Positions 53,472-62,469 of a stretch of DNA of 64,000 nt are shown here, one piece after another. Position numbers and translations under genes: made by a program. Under the pieces are notes generated by a model, which had not been told where the DNA came from, made no database searches, and saw nothing but the letters and a program-made list of their open reading frames with translations. The DNA lies in contig NZ_JAGSSY010000002.1 of assembly GCF_018145655.1 (NCBI RefSeq), positions 124,001 to 188,000 of the forward strand, in the 5' to 3' direction. How positions within the stretch are numbered: the stretch's first letter is position 1; each line of letters opens with the position of its first letter. This stretch comes from Campylobacter anatolicus (GTDB taxonomy: Bacteria > Campylobacterota > Campylobacteria > Campylobacterales > Campylobacteraceae).

Positions 53472-55922
53472 ATGCAAAGACGAAATTTCTTAAAACTAGG
53501 TGCTTTAGGTGCGACTAGCCTAACGGCCAAACAATTAAGTAGCGTAGAGCAGGGCATTTTTGATGAGAAGATGGATTTATGTGCGAATAAATTTGGTGCG
53601 TTCTATGTTAAAACTATAGGTGGCAGAGTAGTTGATACGCAACCATTTGAAGGAGATGCTGCACCAACTGTACTAAATAACGCACTAAGCGATCATATTC
53701 AAAATGAAACTCGTGTGAAATACCCATACATACGCAAGAGCTTTTTAGCTGATCCGAACAATCCAAAGCCAGAGCTTAGAGGGCGTGAAGAGTTTGTGCG
53801 TGTAAGTTGGGATACAGCTATACAGCTAAGTGCTAAAATTTTAAAAGAAAATCACGATAAATACGGCTCAGAAGCGATTTACGGGCAGGTTTATCAGTGG
53901 GGTAGTCTAGGTAAAGTCGGACACGGACAAAGGACAGCAAAGCGTATGTTAAATGTCCTTGGTGGCTACGTAAATGAGCTAGGTGGCTACTCTTATGGAG
54001 CGGCTCAGACGATACTGCCACACGTAACAGGCTCAATAGATCCAACGCATAATCCAACTAAGTGGGAAGCTATACTAAAAGAGGCAAAAACCATCGTATT
54101 TTGGGGGACGAATCCAGTTGTTTCAAACAAAATCGCAATCGGCGTTCCTATGCATAACTCTTATCATTATTATGCTAAAATGAAAGAGCTACAGGAGAAA
54201 AAAGAGCTTAAAATTTATAGTGTAGATGTTTATAATAATGAAACTTCGCAATATTTAGATGCTGATTTTATCGGTGTTGTGCCGTGTTCTGATACTGCTA
54301 TGATGCTTGGTATGTGTCATTATCTTTATGAGAGCGGTAAATTTGATAAAGCTTTCATTGACCGCTACACCGTAGGCTTTGATAAGTTTTTGCCGTATCT
54401 TTTAGGTAAAACTGATGGTGTGGTTAAAAACCTAGCTTGGGCGACTAAAATTTGTGGCGTTAGTGAAGCAAAGCTAAAAGAGCTAACTGATACCTTGGCA
54501 AAAGATAATGCTGTCATCGTTACAGGATATGCTATACAAAGACAACATCACGGCGAGATGGCTTATTGGGCTTTAATAACACTATCTGCGATGCTTGGAC
54601 ACATTGGCAAGATAGGCGGTGGCTTTGTGATGAACGATCAGATGCATAAAAATGCAGATGAGACCTACATTGCACCAAAGCTTAAGGCATTTAGTCCACA
54701 AGTTAGTGATAAATTTATCGCTCCAAATGGGGTTTTGTCAAAACCACAAGGATATGAGATGCCAAACTCACGACTTATTGATGCACTACTTGAACCGGGC
54801 AAAGAACTAGCTAGAAACGGAAAAATTTATAAACTCCCACATATCAGAGTGATATTTAATGCAAATGGCTCAACTTTTACACGTCATCAAGATACAAATA
54901 GAGCTGTGGCAGCACTAAAAAAGGTTAGTGCTATCATCACAACCGAGCCATTTTGGACATCAAATGCTAAATTTAGCGACATAGTGTTACCTGTGGCGTT
55001 AGAGTGTGAGAGAACAGACATTGAGTTTGCAAACTCTAGCGGTGAGTATTTATTTGCCATAAAGCCACTTGTAACGCCTATAGGTGAGAGTAAGAGTGAC
55101 TTTGAGATAGCACGTTTGCTTTGCAAGGAGTGGGGGCGTGAAGAGGCATTTAGTGAGGGTAAAACCGAGCTTGAATGGGTAAAAGAAATTTACGCTGACG
55201 CTGCAAACAAAGCTCGTGGGTTGGGCGTACAGATGCCTAGCTTTGATGAGTTTTGGGAGCGTGGATATGTTAAATTTGATAAAGTTGATGAGAGTAAGCG
55301 ATACTTTACAAACTACGCTGATTTTCGTGCTGATCCTAGCAAAAATCCACTTAAAACGCCATCTGGTAAGCTTGAAATTTACTCAGAGACTATCGCCTCT
55401 TTTGGCTATGATGACTGTCCGCCACATGCAACGTGGATGCCACCATTTGAATGGCTAGGCGATAAAAATAAAAAATATCCGATTGCTGTTAGTGGTGCTC
55501 ACTCTAAATTTAGATTGCATTCGCAGCTAAATAACTCAGTTTTGCGAAATTATAATGAGATAAGGGAGCGTGAGCCAGTGCTAATAAGCCCTAAAACAGC
55601 TGCCGAGCGTGGTATAAAAACTGGCGATGTCGTAAGAGTTTATAACGATAGAGGCGAGATTTTATGCGGGGCATTAGTGAGTGAGATGGCACTTGATGAT
55701 GTTATCATTATAAGCGAAGGTGCGTGGTATGACCCTATAAAATTTGGTGAAAAGAGTCTTTGTAAACATGGCAATATCAATGTCTTAACTAAAGACATTG
55801 GCTCATCAAAACTATCTCAAAGTAACACCGCTCATACAAGCTTAGTTCAAGTGGAGAAATTTAAGGGTAAACTTGAGCCTATAAGTGCATTTGATCGCCC
55901 TGTAACGATAGAAAATTTATAA
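53472..55922 (+). CDS. second Tat-exported molybdopterin oxidoreductase (BisC/TorA-like), Ser ligand replaced
   Basis: 816 residues of the DMSO reductase family with a twin-arginine signal (MQRRNFLKLGALG). VFWGTNPVVSNKIAIGVP, YAIQRQHHGEMAYW and KTGDVVRVYNDRGEILCG align with the TorA-like protein at 20689. Where that protein has YGGSYGW, this one has YGQVYQW: the molybdenum-ligand Ser is Val140 (codon 53889-53891). No Cys or SeCys is close by. No cytochrome gene is adjacent. C. concisus BisA, which reduces S/N-oxides including methionine sulfoxide, is a possible relative by memory. The substrate is unknown. Confidence 0.82.
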   Translation: MQRRNFLKLGALGATSLTAKQLSSVEQGIFDEKMDLCANKFGAFYVKTIGGRVVDTQPFEGDAAPTVLNNALSDHIQNETRVKYPYIRKSFLADPNNPKPELRGREEFVRVSWDTAIQLSAKILKENHDKYGSEAIYGQVYQWGSLGKVGHGQRTAKRMLNVLGGYVNELGGYSYGAAQTILPHVTGSIDPTHNPTKWEAILKEAKTIVFWGTNPVVSNKIAIGVPMHNSYHYYAKMKELQEKKELKIYSVDVYNNETSQYLDADFIGVVPCSDTAMMLGMCHYLYESGKFDKAFIDRYTVGFDKFLPYLLGKTDGVVKNLAWATKICGVSEAKLKELTDTLAKDNAVIVTGYAIQRQHHGEMAYWALITLSAMLGHIGKIGGGFVMNDQMHKNADETYIAPKLKAFSPQVSDKFIAPNGVLSKPQGYEMPNSRLIDALLEPGKELARNGKIYKLPHIRVIFNANGSTFTRHQDTNRAVAALKKVSAIITTEPFWTSNAKFSDIVLPVALECERTDIEFANSSGEYLFAIKPLVTPIGESKSDFEIARLLCKEWGREEAFSEGKTELEWVKEIYADAANKARGLGVQMPSFDEFWERGYVKFDKVDESKRYFTNYADFRADPSKNPLKTPSGKLEIYSETIASFGYDDCPPHATWMPPFEWLGDKNKKYPIAVSGAHSKFRLHSQLNNSVLRNYNEIREREPVLISPKTAAERGIKTGDVVRVYNDRGEILCGALVSEMALDDVIIISEGAWYDPIKFGEKSLCKHGNINVLTKDIGSSKLSQSNTAHTSLVQVEKFKGKLEPISAFDRPVTIENL

Positions 55923-55928
55923 ATTTTT

Positions 55929-55957
55929 AAAGCTAGGAGTAAAATTCCTAGCTTTTT
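55929..55957 (+). terminator. rho-independent terminator
   Basis: AAAGCTAGGA and TCCTAGCTTT form a perfect 10-bp stem with a seven-base loop, followed by TT, directly after the second molybdoenzyme gene. Confidence 0.8.
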
Positions 55958-56208
55958 ACTCTCAAATTACAAAAACGAGGTACTTTTTAGTTTTGATTAT
56001 GGTAGCATTTGGAATTTTTACTACTTTGATTGCTCAAAGACGAAGAATCGTTTATCTTTAAATTTGAAAACTAAAGCGATCATCTGCATTATATGAATAG
56101 ACTTATATTTGCAAAGCCATAAACTAACTTAACTACAATATCTTTAATATCTTTTGGTTTAGTCGATATTGATGCTTACTCTGGCGTAAAAACTATTTCA
56201 ATAAAATA

Positions 56209-56565
56209 AGCAACAATCTAATATTCATTGTGACTTTATTTATTTTTGTGATCTTATCTATCTCATTAAGTTTAAAATTTTTATTTAAATTTTTAAGCTA
56301 TGAAATAAAAGATGAATTTGGTATAATATCAAACTTAATAAATAAAAACATCTATGATAGTGTATGTGTCATCAATGGCAAGTCAATCAATCATAAAATA
56401 GCAAGATGAGCTCATCAATGTTAAGCTATCAATATGGTAGTCAAAGTGTAGCACAAGTTGATTGCTTAATTAAACAAAATGTATAGATAGCCAATCAAGC
56501 AAACACAATAACATCTGAGGTAGATGAGATGGCTAAGGACAACTACATAATGCAAGGAAGAAGAA
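56209..56565 (+). pseudogene. remnant of a methyl-accepting chemotaxis protein
   Basis: In the 55960-56565 gap one frame from 56212 reads a membrane helix (LFIFVILSISLSLKFLF), then runs to a stop at 56407. A second frame then gives QSVAQVDCLIKQNV, a TAG, and IANQANTITSEVDEMAKD. The latter resembles the C-terminal helical tip of Campylobacter chemoreceptors (QNA.IANQ...). At least one frameshift and one nonsense codon are present, and most of the receptor is gone. 55960-56208 shows nothing more that I can support. Confidence 0.45.
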
Positions 56566-57480
56566 ATTTTAAACATAGTATTTGGACCTATTAATTCACG
56601 GAGATTTGGTATATCTTTAGGGGTGGATCTCTCACCACTAAGCAAATCTTGCAACTTTGATTGCATATATTGCGAACTAACAGCACAAAAGCCGACAAAT
56701 ATAATACCCAATCCGCCAAGTGTAAAACAGATAGTCAATGAAGTCACTAACGCTCTTAAAATTCACTCAAACACTGAGGTTATAACGCTTACAGCAAATG
56801 GTGAACCAACTCTTTATCCAAATTTAAAAGAGCTTGTGAGTGAGTTAAATTTAATAAAACGAGATAAAAAACTGCTAATACTTTCAAATGGTACAGGCGT
56901 GCTAAAAGATGAAGTGTGCGATGCCTTAATGGATATAGATATAGTCAAATTTAGCCTTGATAGTGCAGTGCAAAAGACATTTAAAAAGATAGATCGTGGC
57001 AGCAAAGAAATTTTAGTAGATGAGCTGGTTACAAAAATGGCAGAGTTTCGTTGTAAATTTAAGGGTGAACTTGTGCTTGAAGTGCTTGTTGTGGCTGGGC
57101 TTAACGATACATTAGATGAGTTTAGAGCGTTAAATTTAGCTATAAATCGCATAGCTCCGCATCGTGTAGATATAAGTAGTATAGATCGCCCACCAGCATA
57201 TCCAGTAAAGGGTGTAAGTAGTAAAGTTTTACACGAGCTATCAGCCCAGATAAGTGGCATACCAGTCGTGGTGGTAACTACAAAAAATATAAACGAACAG
57301 ATGGATTTTAGTAAAGATGAGATCTTGCAAATGCTCTTGCGTCGTCCACAAAGTGAAGCAAATGTGGCGGATAACTTCTCACAAATTTCAAAGCAAAATT
57401 TAGCCGAGCTTTTAGCTGATGATAAAATTTATAAGACGCAAGTTGCTGGAGTGAGCTTTTATAGGGTGAAAAATTTATAA
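56566..57480 (+). CDS. radical SAM protein, probable ATT start
   Basis: CNFDCIYCE near residue 30 is the CxxxCxxC iron-sulfur motif, and the conserved lead-in FGPINSRRFGISLGVDLSP shows that the protein begins before the GTG at 56623. In frame, the only reasonable start is ATT at 56566 (M-LNIVFGP), five bases after AAGGAAGAAG; a stop lies at 56548. That gives 304 residues, the normal length for this COG0731-like family. TANGEPTLYP and LVVAGLNDTLDE complete the fold. Function unknown. Either ATT is used, as in infC, or the start codon has been lost. Confidence 0.7.
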   Translation: MLNIVFGPINSRRFGISLGVDLSPLSKSCNFDCIYCELTAQKPTNIIPNPPSVKQIVNEVTNALKIHSNTEVITLTANGEPTLYPNLKELVSELNLIKRDKKLLILSNGTGVLKDEVCDALMDIDIVKFSLDSAVQKTFKKIDRGSKEILVDELVTKMAEFRCKFKGELVLEVLVVAGLNDTLDEFRALNLAINRIAPHRVDISSIDRPPAYPVKGVSSKVLHELSAQISGIPVVVVTTKNINEQMDFSKDEILQMLLRRPQSEANVADNFSQISKQNLAELLADDKIYKTQVAGVSFYRVKNL

Positions 57481-57505
57481 AGTAAGCAATTTAAGCTAAA
57501 TTTTA

Positions 57506-57534
57506 TTGACAAATGTAGAGTTTTTATATATAAT
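57506..57534 (+). promoter_or_regulatory. consensus sigma-70 promoter of tRNA-Asn
   Basis: TTGACA (57506-57511) and TATAAT (57529-57534) are both perfect and spaced 17 bases apart, 18 bases before the tRNA. A full -35 box is unusual in this genus and fits a strong stable-RNA promoter. Confidence 0.8.
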
Positions 57535-57552
57535 GCGATTTCTTTTAATTGT

Positions 57553-57627
<75 letters not shown>

Positions 57628-57716
57628 CTTCTTTTTTACTCCAATTTTTTAACACTTAAATCAAATTTTATCAGACTTTGCAAATTTTTATTTTTTTTTG
57701 AAAAATTACGAAAATT

Positions 57717-57734
57717 ATTGTACTTCAGTACAAT
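57717..57734 (+). promoter_or_regulatory. palindromic operator candidate upstream of the adhesin gene
   Basis: ATTGTACT TC AGTACAAT is a perfect 8-bp inverted repeat. It ends 22 bases before the TATAAT at 57757, so it covers the -35 area of the adhesin promoter. The TTGTA-N6-TACAA form resembles sites of dimeric regulators; the FNR/CRP group is one possibility, but it fits neither consensus exactly. Confidence 0.55.
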
Positions 57735-57756
57735 ACACTTTTTAAAAAAATTACAA

Positions 57757-57762
57757 TATAAT
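57757..57762 (+). promoter_or_regulatory. -10 box of the adhesin promoter
   Basis: TATAAT 31 bases before the ATG at 57793, with the palindrome at the -35 position. AAGGA lies before the start. Confidence 0.55.
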
Positions 57763-57792
57763 GCAAAAAAAATTAAAATTAAGGATTGCAAA

Positions 57793-60700
57793 ATGGCAAA
57801 TATAGTTGGTATAGTAAAACAATTAAATGGTTCTGCTATAGCAGTAAGTGTTGATGGAACACAAAGAATTTTACAAGTAGGCGATGAGATCGCTTTGGGC
57901 GAAAGTGTAGTTGCTAGTTCACCTAGCTCAAATTTAGTTATCTCGCTATTAAATGGTAAAGAGCTACCAATACTAGGTAACGATAATGTTAAGATAGATG
58001 ATAGTGTAGTCGATACAAATAGCTTTGAGGGCAATACAGTAGCTGATGCATCAACACTTCAACAAGCGATACTTCAAGGTCAAGATCTAGCAAACTTAGA
58101 AGAGACTGCAGCTGGTGGTGCTGGTGCTGGTTCTGGCGGTAACGGTGGAACAGCTCAGCTAAATGAGAGCTACTTTATAGAGGGCGGACACTACTCAAAT
58201 ATAAATGCAGATGGCAGAAGTCTAGATGATATAAGTGCTACATTTGCCCAAGCACCAAATTTCGAAGATGGTGCAGGAGCAGTTGATACTACTTCGCAAA
58301 ACATAGATACCACTGCTTTGGCTCCAACTTTAGTTATAGAAACTATCGCTCAGCCAACGTTAGTTATGAGATATGATGACAAAAAAGGTTATGTAGGTAG
58401 AGTAACTGGTATAAATATGGACAAGAATGGCAATGTTATAGAAATGATAGGAAATCAAGGAATAAGGGATGAGAGCAGAACACTTGGTGTCCCTATGTCA
58501 AATGATGAGACTGAGATATATCATTACAAATCAGAGCCAGGTTCGGAGATTGTTGTAAAATATGTCGCCAGAAATAAAACAACCGGTGAGACTATATATC
58601 TTGAGACAGCTAGAGCGATAGCCGATGAAAATGGCGATGTATCTGTAACAGTAGATACAAAAACTGATAAGGAAAATCACCCTGAATTTTTTACAGATAT
58701 GGAAGGATATTATGTCTATCATACAAGAGTTGAATTATCAGAAAACACTACCTCTATCGTATCAGGTAAAGCTAGTGAAGCTGGGCATATAGTTGTAAGT
58801 GATGCGGAAGGCAATATTGTTGCAGAGGGCGATACAGATGCTGATGGTAATTATAAATTTAATACAGTAAGATATATCGAAAATGGTGAAAAGCTAAGTG
58901 CGACTATTACTGACCTAGCTGGCAATACATCTGAAAAAGTAGAAGCAACGGCTTTAGCAAAAGATACAGTCGCTCCAAATGCACCATATGTCGTTGGAAT
59001 TTATGATAATGTCAAAGGTGGAGTACAAGATGGAAAACTAGTATATCCAGAAGATGAAAATGGCAATATACTAGGCAAAAATGATGCTTGGGATGAACCA
59101 GTAGTTTATAATAAAGGTGGCATAAGCTATACAAATGACAATACGCCTACGATTAGAGGATTTGGTGAGCAACGCGGAACAGTTGAAGTATATCAAGATG
59201 GAGTTTTTGTTGCTACTGTAAGGGCTAATATCCTTGGCAACGGATACTTTGAATACACACCTTCTGCATTAAGCGATGGCAAGCATACGTTTGAATTTAC
59301 AGCTATTGATGCTTCTGGTAATAGAGGCGAGAAAAGCACTCTTGTTGTTGATGTTGATACTGTTAACCCAGCCATAAATAGTCTAAATTTAATAGATAAT
59401 GTTGGAAAAGATGCTTCTGATGTTATACCAAATACAAATTTAGTTCTAACAGACGGCGTGTATTATACAAATGATGCAACACCTACACTTGAGTTTAAGG
59501 TAGAAGATGTAAATGTTGTTAGTGTAACTATAAATGGCACTACTATACTTCCTGATGCAGATGGGTATTTTAGATATACTCCAAGTTCTGATTTAGCTGA
59601 CGGAGATCATACATTTACCATAACAGCAACAGATAAAGTCGGTAATGAGACAACACAAGAGGTCAAATTTAATATAGATACTACAAATGAACCAACTATA
59701 AGCGTCGAATCCGATAATGGCAAAGCAAATAGTGCAAATGGAGCTATAAATGATAGCACTCCAACTATAAAAGCTATTGTCGAGCAAGGAAGTACAAATG
59801 TATCTATAAAGATAACTCGACTAGATACAAATGGAAATCCAGAGCTTGATGAAAACGGCAAAGAGATAGTTCAAATTTATGAAGTACCACAAGATAGTAT
59901 AGCAGCTGATGGTACGATAACTTACATTCCTAACGAGCTACAAAATGGCGATTATAAAGTAAGCGTAAGCTCAACTGATAAATTTGGTAATTACGGCGAG
60001 ACATCAACTGATATAAATATCGGCGTAGACATAAGCGTCAATGTAGTGTCGATATATGGCAAGACATCACAAGATGGCGAATCATTAGATCAATATATAG
60101 GGCTAAATGGAAAATATTATCAGATAGATAGTGATTATGTTAAAAATCATAGTGTGGACAATTTATCAAATGCTTTAGAATATATAGAACATACATCTAC
60201 TTCAGATGCGACATTTACAGCTACGATCATAAACTATGGTGGCAAGGAAAGAACAGAAACAAACTCACTCACAAAGGGCAACAAGAGCGTTGGGTATTTG
60301 CAGTTTTTAGGTGCTGATGCAGATAGCATAGAGTATACAAGTGATGGAAAACTAGCAAATACTAATAGCTTAATCTCACCAAAAGCAGTTGAGACTATGG
60401 AAGGTTATGTCTATATGCAAAAGGGTAAAACTTATGAATTTAAAGTCTATGTAGATGACGGCTTTAAGATGACGATAGATGGTAATCAAATTTATAATGT
60501 AAATCGTTGGAGTAGCAATGGTATACATATAAAGAATTTTGTTTATACTGGTGAGACTGGATATAAGCCGATAGAGATGGTTCACTTTAATACTAATGGT
60601 AGAAGTGGCTTGCAACTTGATGTTAAGACAAAGGATACTGCAACTGATGCGTATGATAGTAATGACTATGCTAAAATGGGTACCAAAGAGAGTGGTATGA

Positions 60701-62373
60701 TATTTTCTAAGATACAAAATATAGCTACTGACACGGATGAGGTGGATAACGGATATAGCAGTGTAATAAGCGGAGATACAAATTTAGCTGCAGGTGAGAA
60801 GGTAATCATAAAATACAATGGCAAAGAGCTAGGGGAAGCTACTATAGATGATGATGGTAAATATCAACTAAAATTGCTTGAAACTGACTTGAAACTAAGC
60901 TCGAGCGATAAGATAGAGGTTATTCATACTGCTACCAATACATCAGTCTCTATCGCTGGTGATAGTGCCAATGTAACGACTATTGATGCAGATACAAATA
61001 CAGCTATACAAACCCAAGTCGCTCATAGCGTTAGCACTACAGCTCCAGCAGAAGTTGATCAGGATGATGTTAAAGGATTTAGTGGTAAATACTATCAGAT
61101 AACGACAGATAGCAAAATAAGCCTATATGCATCTAATGGAGAGATAACGACAAACTATGTGCAAACATCAGCTCGTATAGCAGCTGATTTTATAGCAAAT
61201 GGCGGAAAAGAGAGTGCGACATTTACGACATCATCTTTAAATTTAAATAAAACGGGTTCTATACTAACACTAAGTGATTTTAAAACTCTAGTTGGAGAAA
61301 ACAACGTAACCGATAGTGCAAACACTATAACTGGCACTGAAAAAGTTGGCGTGATAACTATGAATGGTTATATATTTCTTGAGGCTGGTGCTTCTTATAA
61401 ATTTACAGCAGATACCAAAGGTAGCTTTAGATTCACCCTTGATGGGCTAACTATCTTTTCAAACGAGTATAGTAACTTTTCATTTAAGCCAAATACAAAT
61501 ACTACCGACGATAGCATAAATGATGGCAATGCAAAACGTGATGGTATGAAAGAGTATAGCGTAACTATAGAGAAGAGTGGATTTTACCCAGTTGATATTA
61601 TATATACCGATGCAGGTGGCAACACTGGTTTAAACGTAAAAGTATCAAAAAATGGTGCCACTGCAGTGACACTTGGAACAGGTGATGAGATACCAGTAGT
61701 AAGTGCAGATCACTTAGCATATGACTCAGTTAGCAAGCAAATATTACAACAGTATAAGACAACTATCACAGGTGAAGGTATAGATGCAGATGATGGCACT
61801 GTGCTAAATGTCTATCAAGTCATCAACGGCACATCTACACTTGTAGGTACAGCTGAGGTCAAGGATGGTAGCTACTCATACGACTTTTACAGCGATAGCA
61901 ACTCATATATAGCGAGTGAAAATTTCAAAGTTGAGTTTGAGACGCCAATAGCGACAACAGAGCTTAAAGTATATGATGCTAGTGACGTGATAGATGAAAG
62001 CACTGACTATCAACTAGTTTCACCTATAACTGGCAATGGATACTATCAGGTGGCGACACTTGATACTAGCATAGACTTTGATAGGATTGCAAACCTAGGA
62101 GAGGATATAACTAGCTTAGAGAAAATGAAGCTAGGCGATAACATCAAGCTTGAAAATTTAGATGCGAACGATGTGCTTGATATGATCGATAACAAAGACA
62201 CTATCCTAAAAATAGAGGGTAATAGTGATGATACTATTAGCGGTCAAGGCTGGACCAAGTCAGCTGATCAAAGTGGTGCAACAAATGGCTATGTTCTATA
62301 TGAAGGCTTTACAAGTTCAAATGAAACTATCAAAATAGAGATAAGCCAAGACATAAAGACAGATTTTAGCTAA
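57793..62373 (+). CDS. very large BapA/LapA-type adhesin with PA14-like domains
   Basis: 1526 residues from the ATG after AAGGA; the 25 earlier in-frame residues are not supported. Order: an N-terminal retention module (1-75, VGIVKQLNGSAIAVSVDGTQ, LQVGDEIALGE), a Gly-rich hinge (about 109-120), a 'FIEGGHYSNI' segment, several bacterial Ig-like repeats (about 190-750, NDNTPTIRGFG, NDATPTLEF, NDSTPTIKA), two PA14-like domains (about 770-946 and 1094-1289, each opening with GKYYQI) and a T1SS-type end (from about 1454, LENLDANDVLDMID). No Sec signal: type I secretion is expected, but no exporter genes are in the window. Confidence 0.82.
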   Translation: MANIVGIVKQLNGSAIAVSVDGTQRILQVGDEIALGESVVASSPSSNLVISLLNGKELPILGNDNVKIDDSVVDTNSFEGNTVADASTLQQAILQGQDLANLEETAAGGAGAGSGGNGGTAQLNESYFIEGGHYSNINADGRSLDDISATFAQAPNFEDGAGAVDTTSQNIDTTALAPTLVIETIAQPTLVMRYDDKKGYVGRVTGINMDKNGNVIEMIGNQGIRDESRTLGVPMSNDETEIYHYKSEPGSEIVVKYVARNKTTGETIYLETARAIADENGDVSVTVDTKTDKENHPEFFTDMEGYYVYHTRVELSENTTSIVSGKASEAGHIVVSDAEGNIVAEGDTDADGNYKFNTVRYIENGEKLSATITDLAGNTSEKVEATALAKDTVAPNAPYVVGIYDNVKGGVQDGKLVYPEDENGNILGKNDAWDEPVVYNKGGISYTNDNTPTIRGFGEQRGTVEVYQDGVFVATVRANILGNGYFEYTPSALSDGKHTFEFTAIDASGNRGEKSTLVVDVDTVNPAINSLNLIDNVGKDASDVIPNTNLVLTDGVYYTNDATPTLEFKVEDVNVVSVTINGTTILPDADGYFRYTPSSDLADGDHTFTITATDKVGNETTQEVKFNIDTTNEPTISVESDNGKANSANGAINDSTPTIKAIVEQGSTNVSIKITRLDTNGNPELDENGKEIVQIYEVPQDSIAADGTITYIPNELQNGDYKVSVSSTDKFGNYGETSTDINIGVDISVNVVSIYGKTSQDGESLDQYIGLNGKYYQIDSDYVKNHSVDNLSNALEYIEHTSTSDATFTATIINYGGKERTETNSLTKGNKSVGYLQFLGADADSIEYTSDGKLANTNSLISPKAVETMEGYVYMQKGKTYEFKVYVDDGFKMTIDGNQIYNVNRWSSNGIHIKNFVYTGETGYKPIEMVHFNTNGRSGLQLDVKTKDTATDAYDSNDYAKMGTKESGMIFSKIQNIATDTDEVDNGYSSVISGDTNLAAGEKVIIKYNGKELGEATIDDDGKYQLKLLETDLKLSSSDKIEVIHTATNTSVSIAGDSANVTTIDADTNTAIQTQVAHSVSTTAPAEVDQDDVKGFSGKYYQITTDSKISLYASNGEITTNYVQTSARIAADFIANGGKESATFTTSSLNLNKTGSILTLSDFKTLVGENNVTDSANTITGTEKVGVITMNGYIFLEAGASYKFTADTKGSFRFTLDGLTIFSNEYSNFSFKPNTNTTDDSINDGNAKRDGMKEYSVTIEKSGFYPVDIIYTDAGGNTGLNVKVSKNGATAVTLGTGDEIPVVSADHLAYDSVSKQILQQYKTTITGEGIDADDGTVLNVYQVINGTSTLVGTAEVKDGSYSYDFYSDSNSYIASENFKVEFETPIATTELKVYDASDVIDESTDYQLVSPITGNGYYQVATLDTSIDFDRIANLGEDITSLEKMKLGDNIKLENLDANDVLDMIDNKDTILKIEGNSDDTISGQGWTKSADQSGATNGYVLYEGFTSSNETIKIEISQDIKTDFS

Positions 62374-62409
62374 AGAGATAGGCGGAGCTATCCGCTCTTT
62401 ATTCTTTAT

Positions 62410-62450
62410 AAGAGTTGTTTAATTTAGTATTTAAACAACTCTTTACATTT
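62410..62450. terminator. strong hairpin between convergent genes
   Basis: AAGAGTTGTTTAA (62410-62422) pairs perfectly with TTAAACAACTCTT (62431-62443), 13 bp with an eight-base loop, followed by TACATTTTT. A second smaller hairpin (AAAGA, GCGGA/TCCGC, TCTTT) precedes it at about 62374-62402. Together they separate the adhesin gene from cinA. Confidence 0.8.
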
Positions 62451-62469
62451 TTAAATTTAAAACTCTAAA

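Noticed and set aside
56623-57480. GTG at 56623 as the start of the radical SAM protein
   Set aside because: It removes the conserved FGPINSRRFGISLG leader and has no ribosome site; the frame is open upstream to 56551.
57690-57699. 9-T run after tRNA-Asn as a phase-variation tract
   Set aside because: It lies upstream of the adhesin's -10 and palindrome in non-coding AT-rich DNA; T runs of this size are common here and more likely help to end the tRNA transcript.
57718-57792. 25 extra N-terminal residues on the adhesin
   Set aside because: They run through the -10 box and the ribosome site; the retention module starts at MANIVGIV.
57793-62373. RTX toxin
   Set aside because: No GGxGxDxxx nonapeptide repeats; the domains are Ig-like and PA14-like with a Bap-type C-terminal end.
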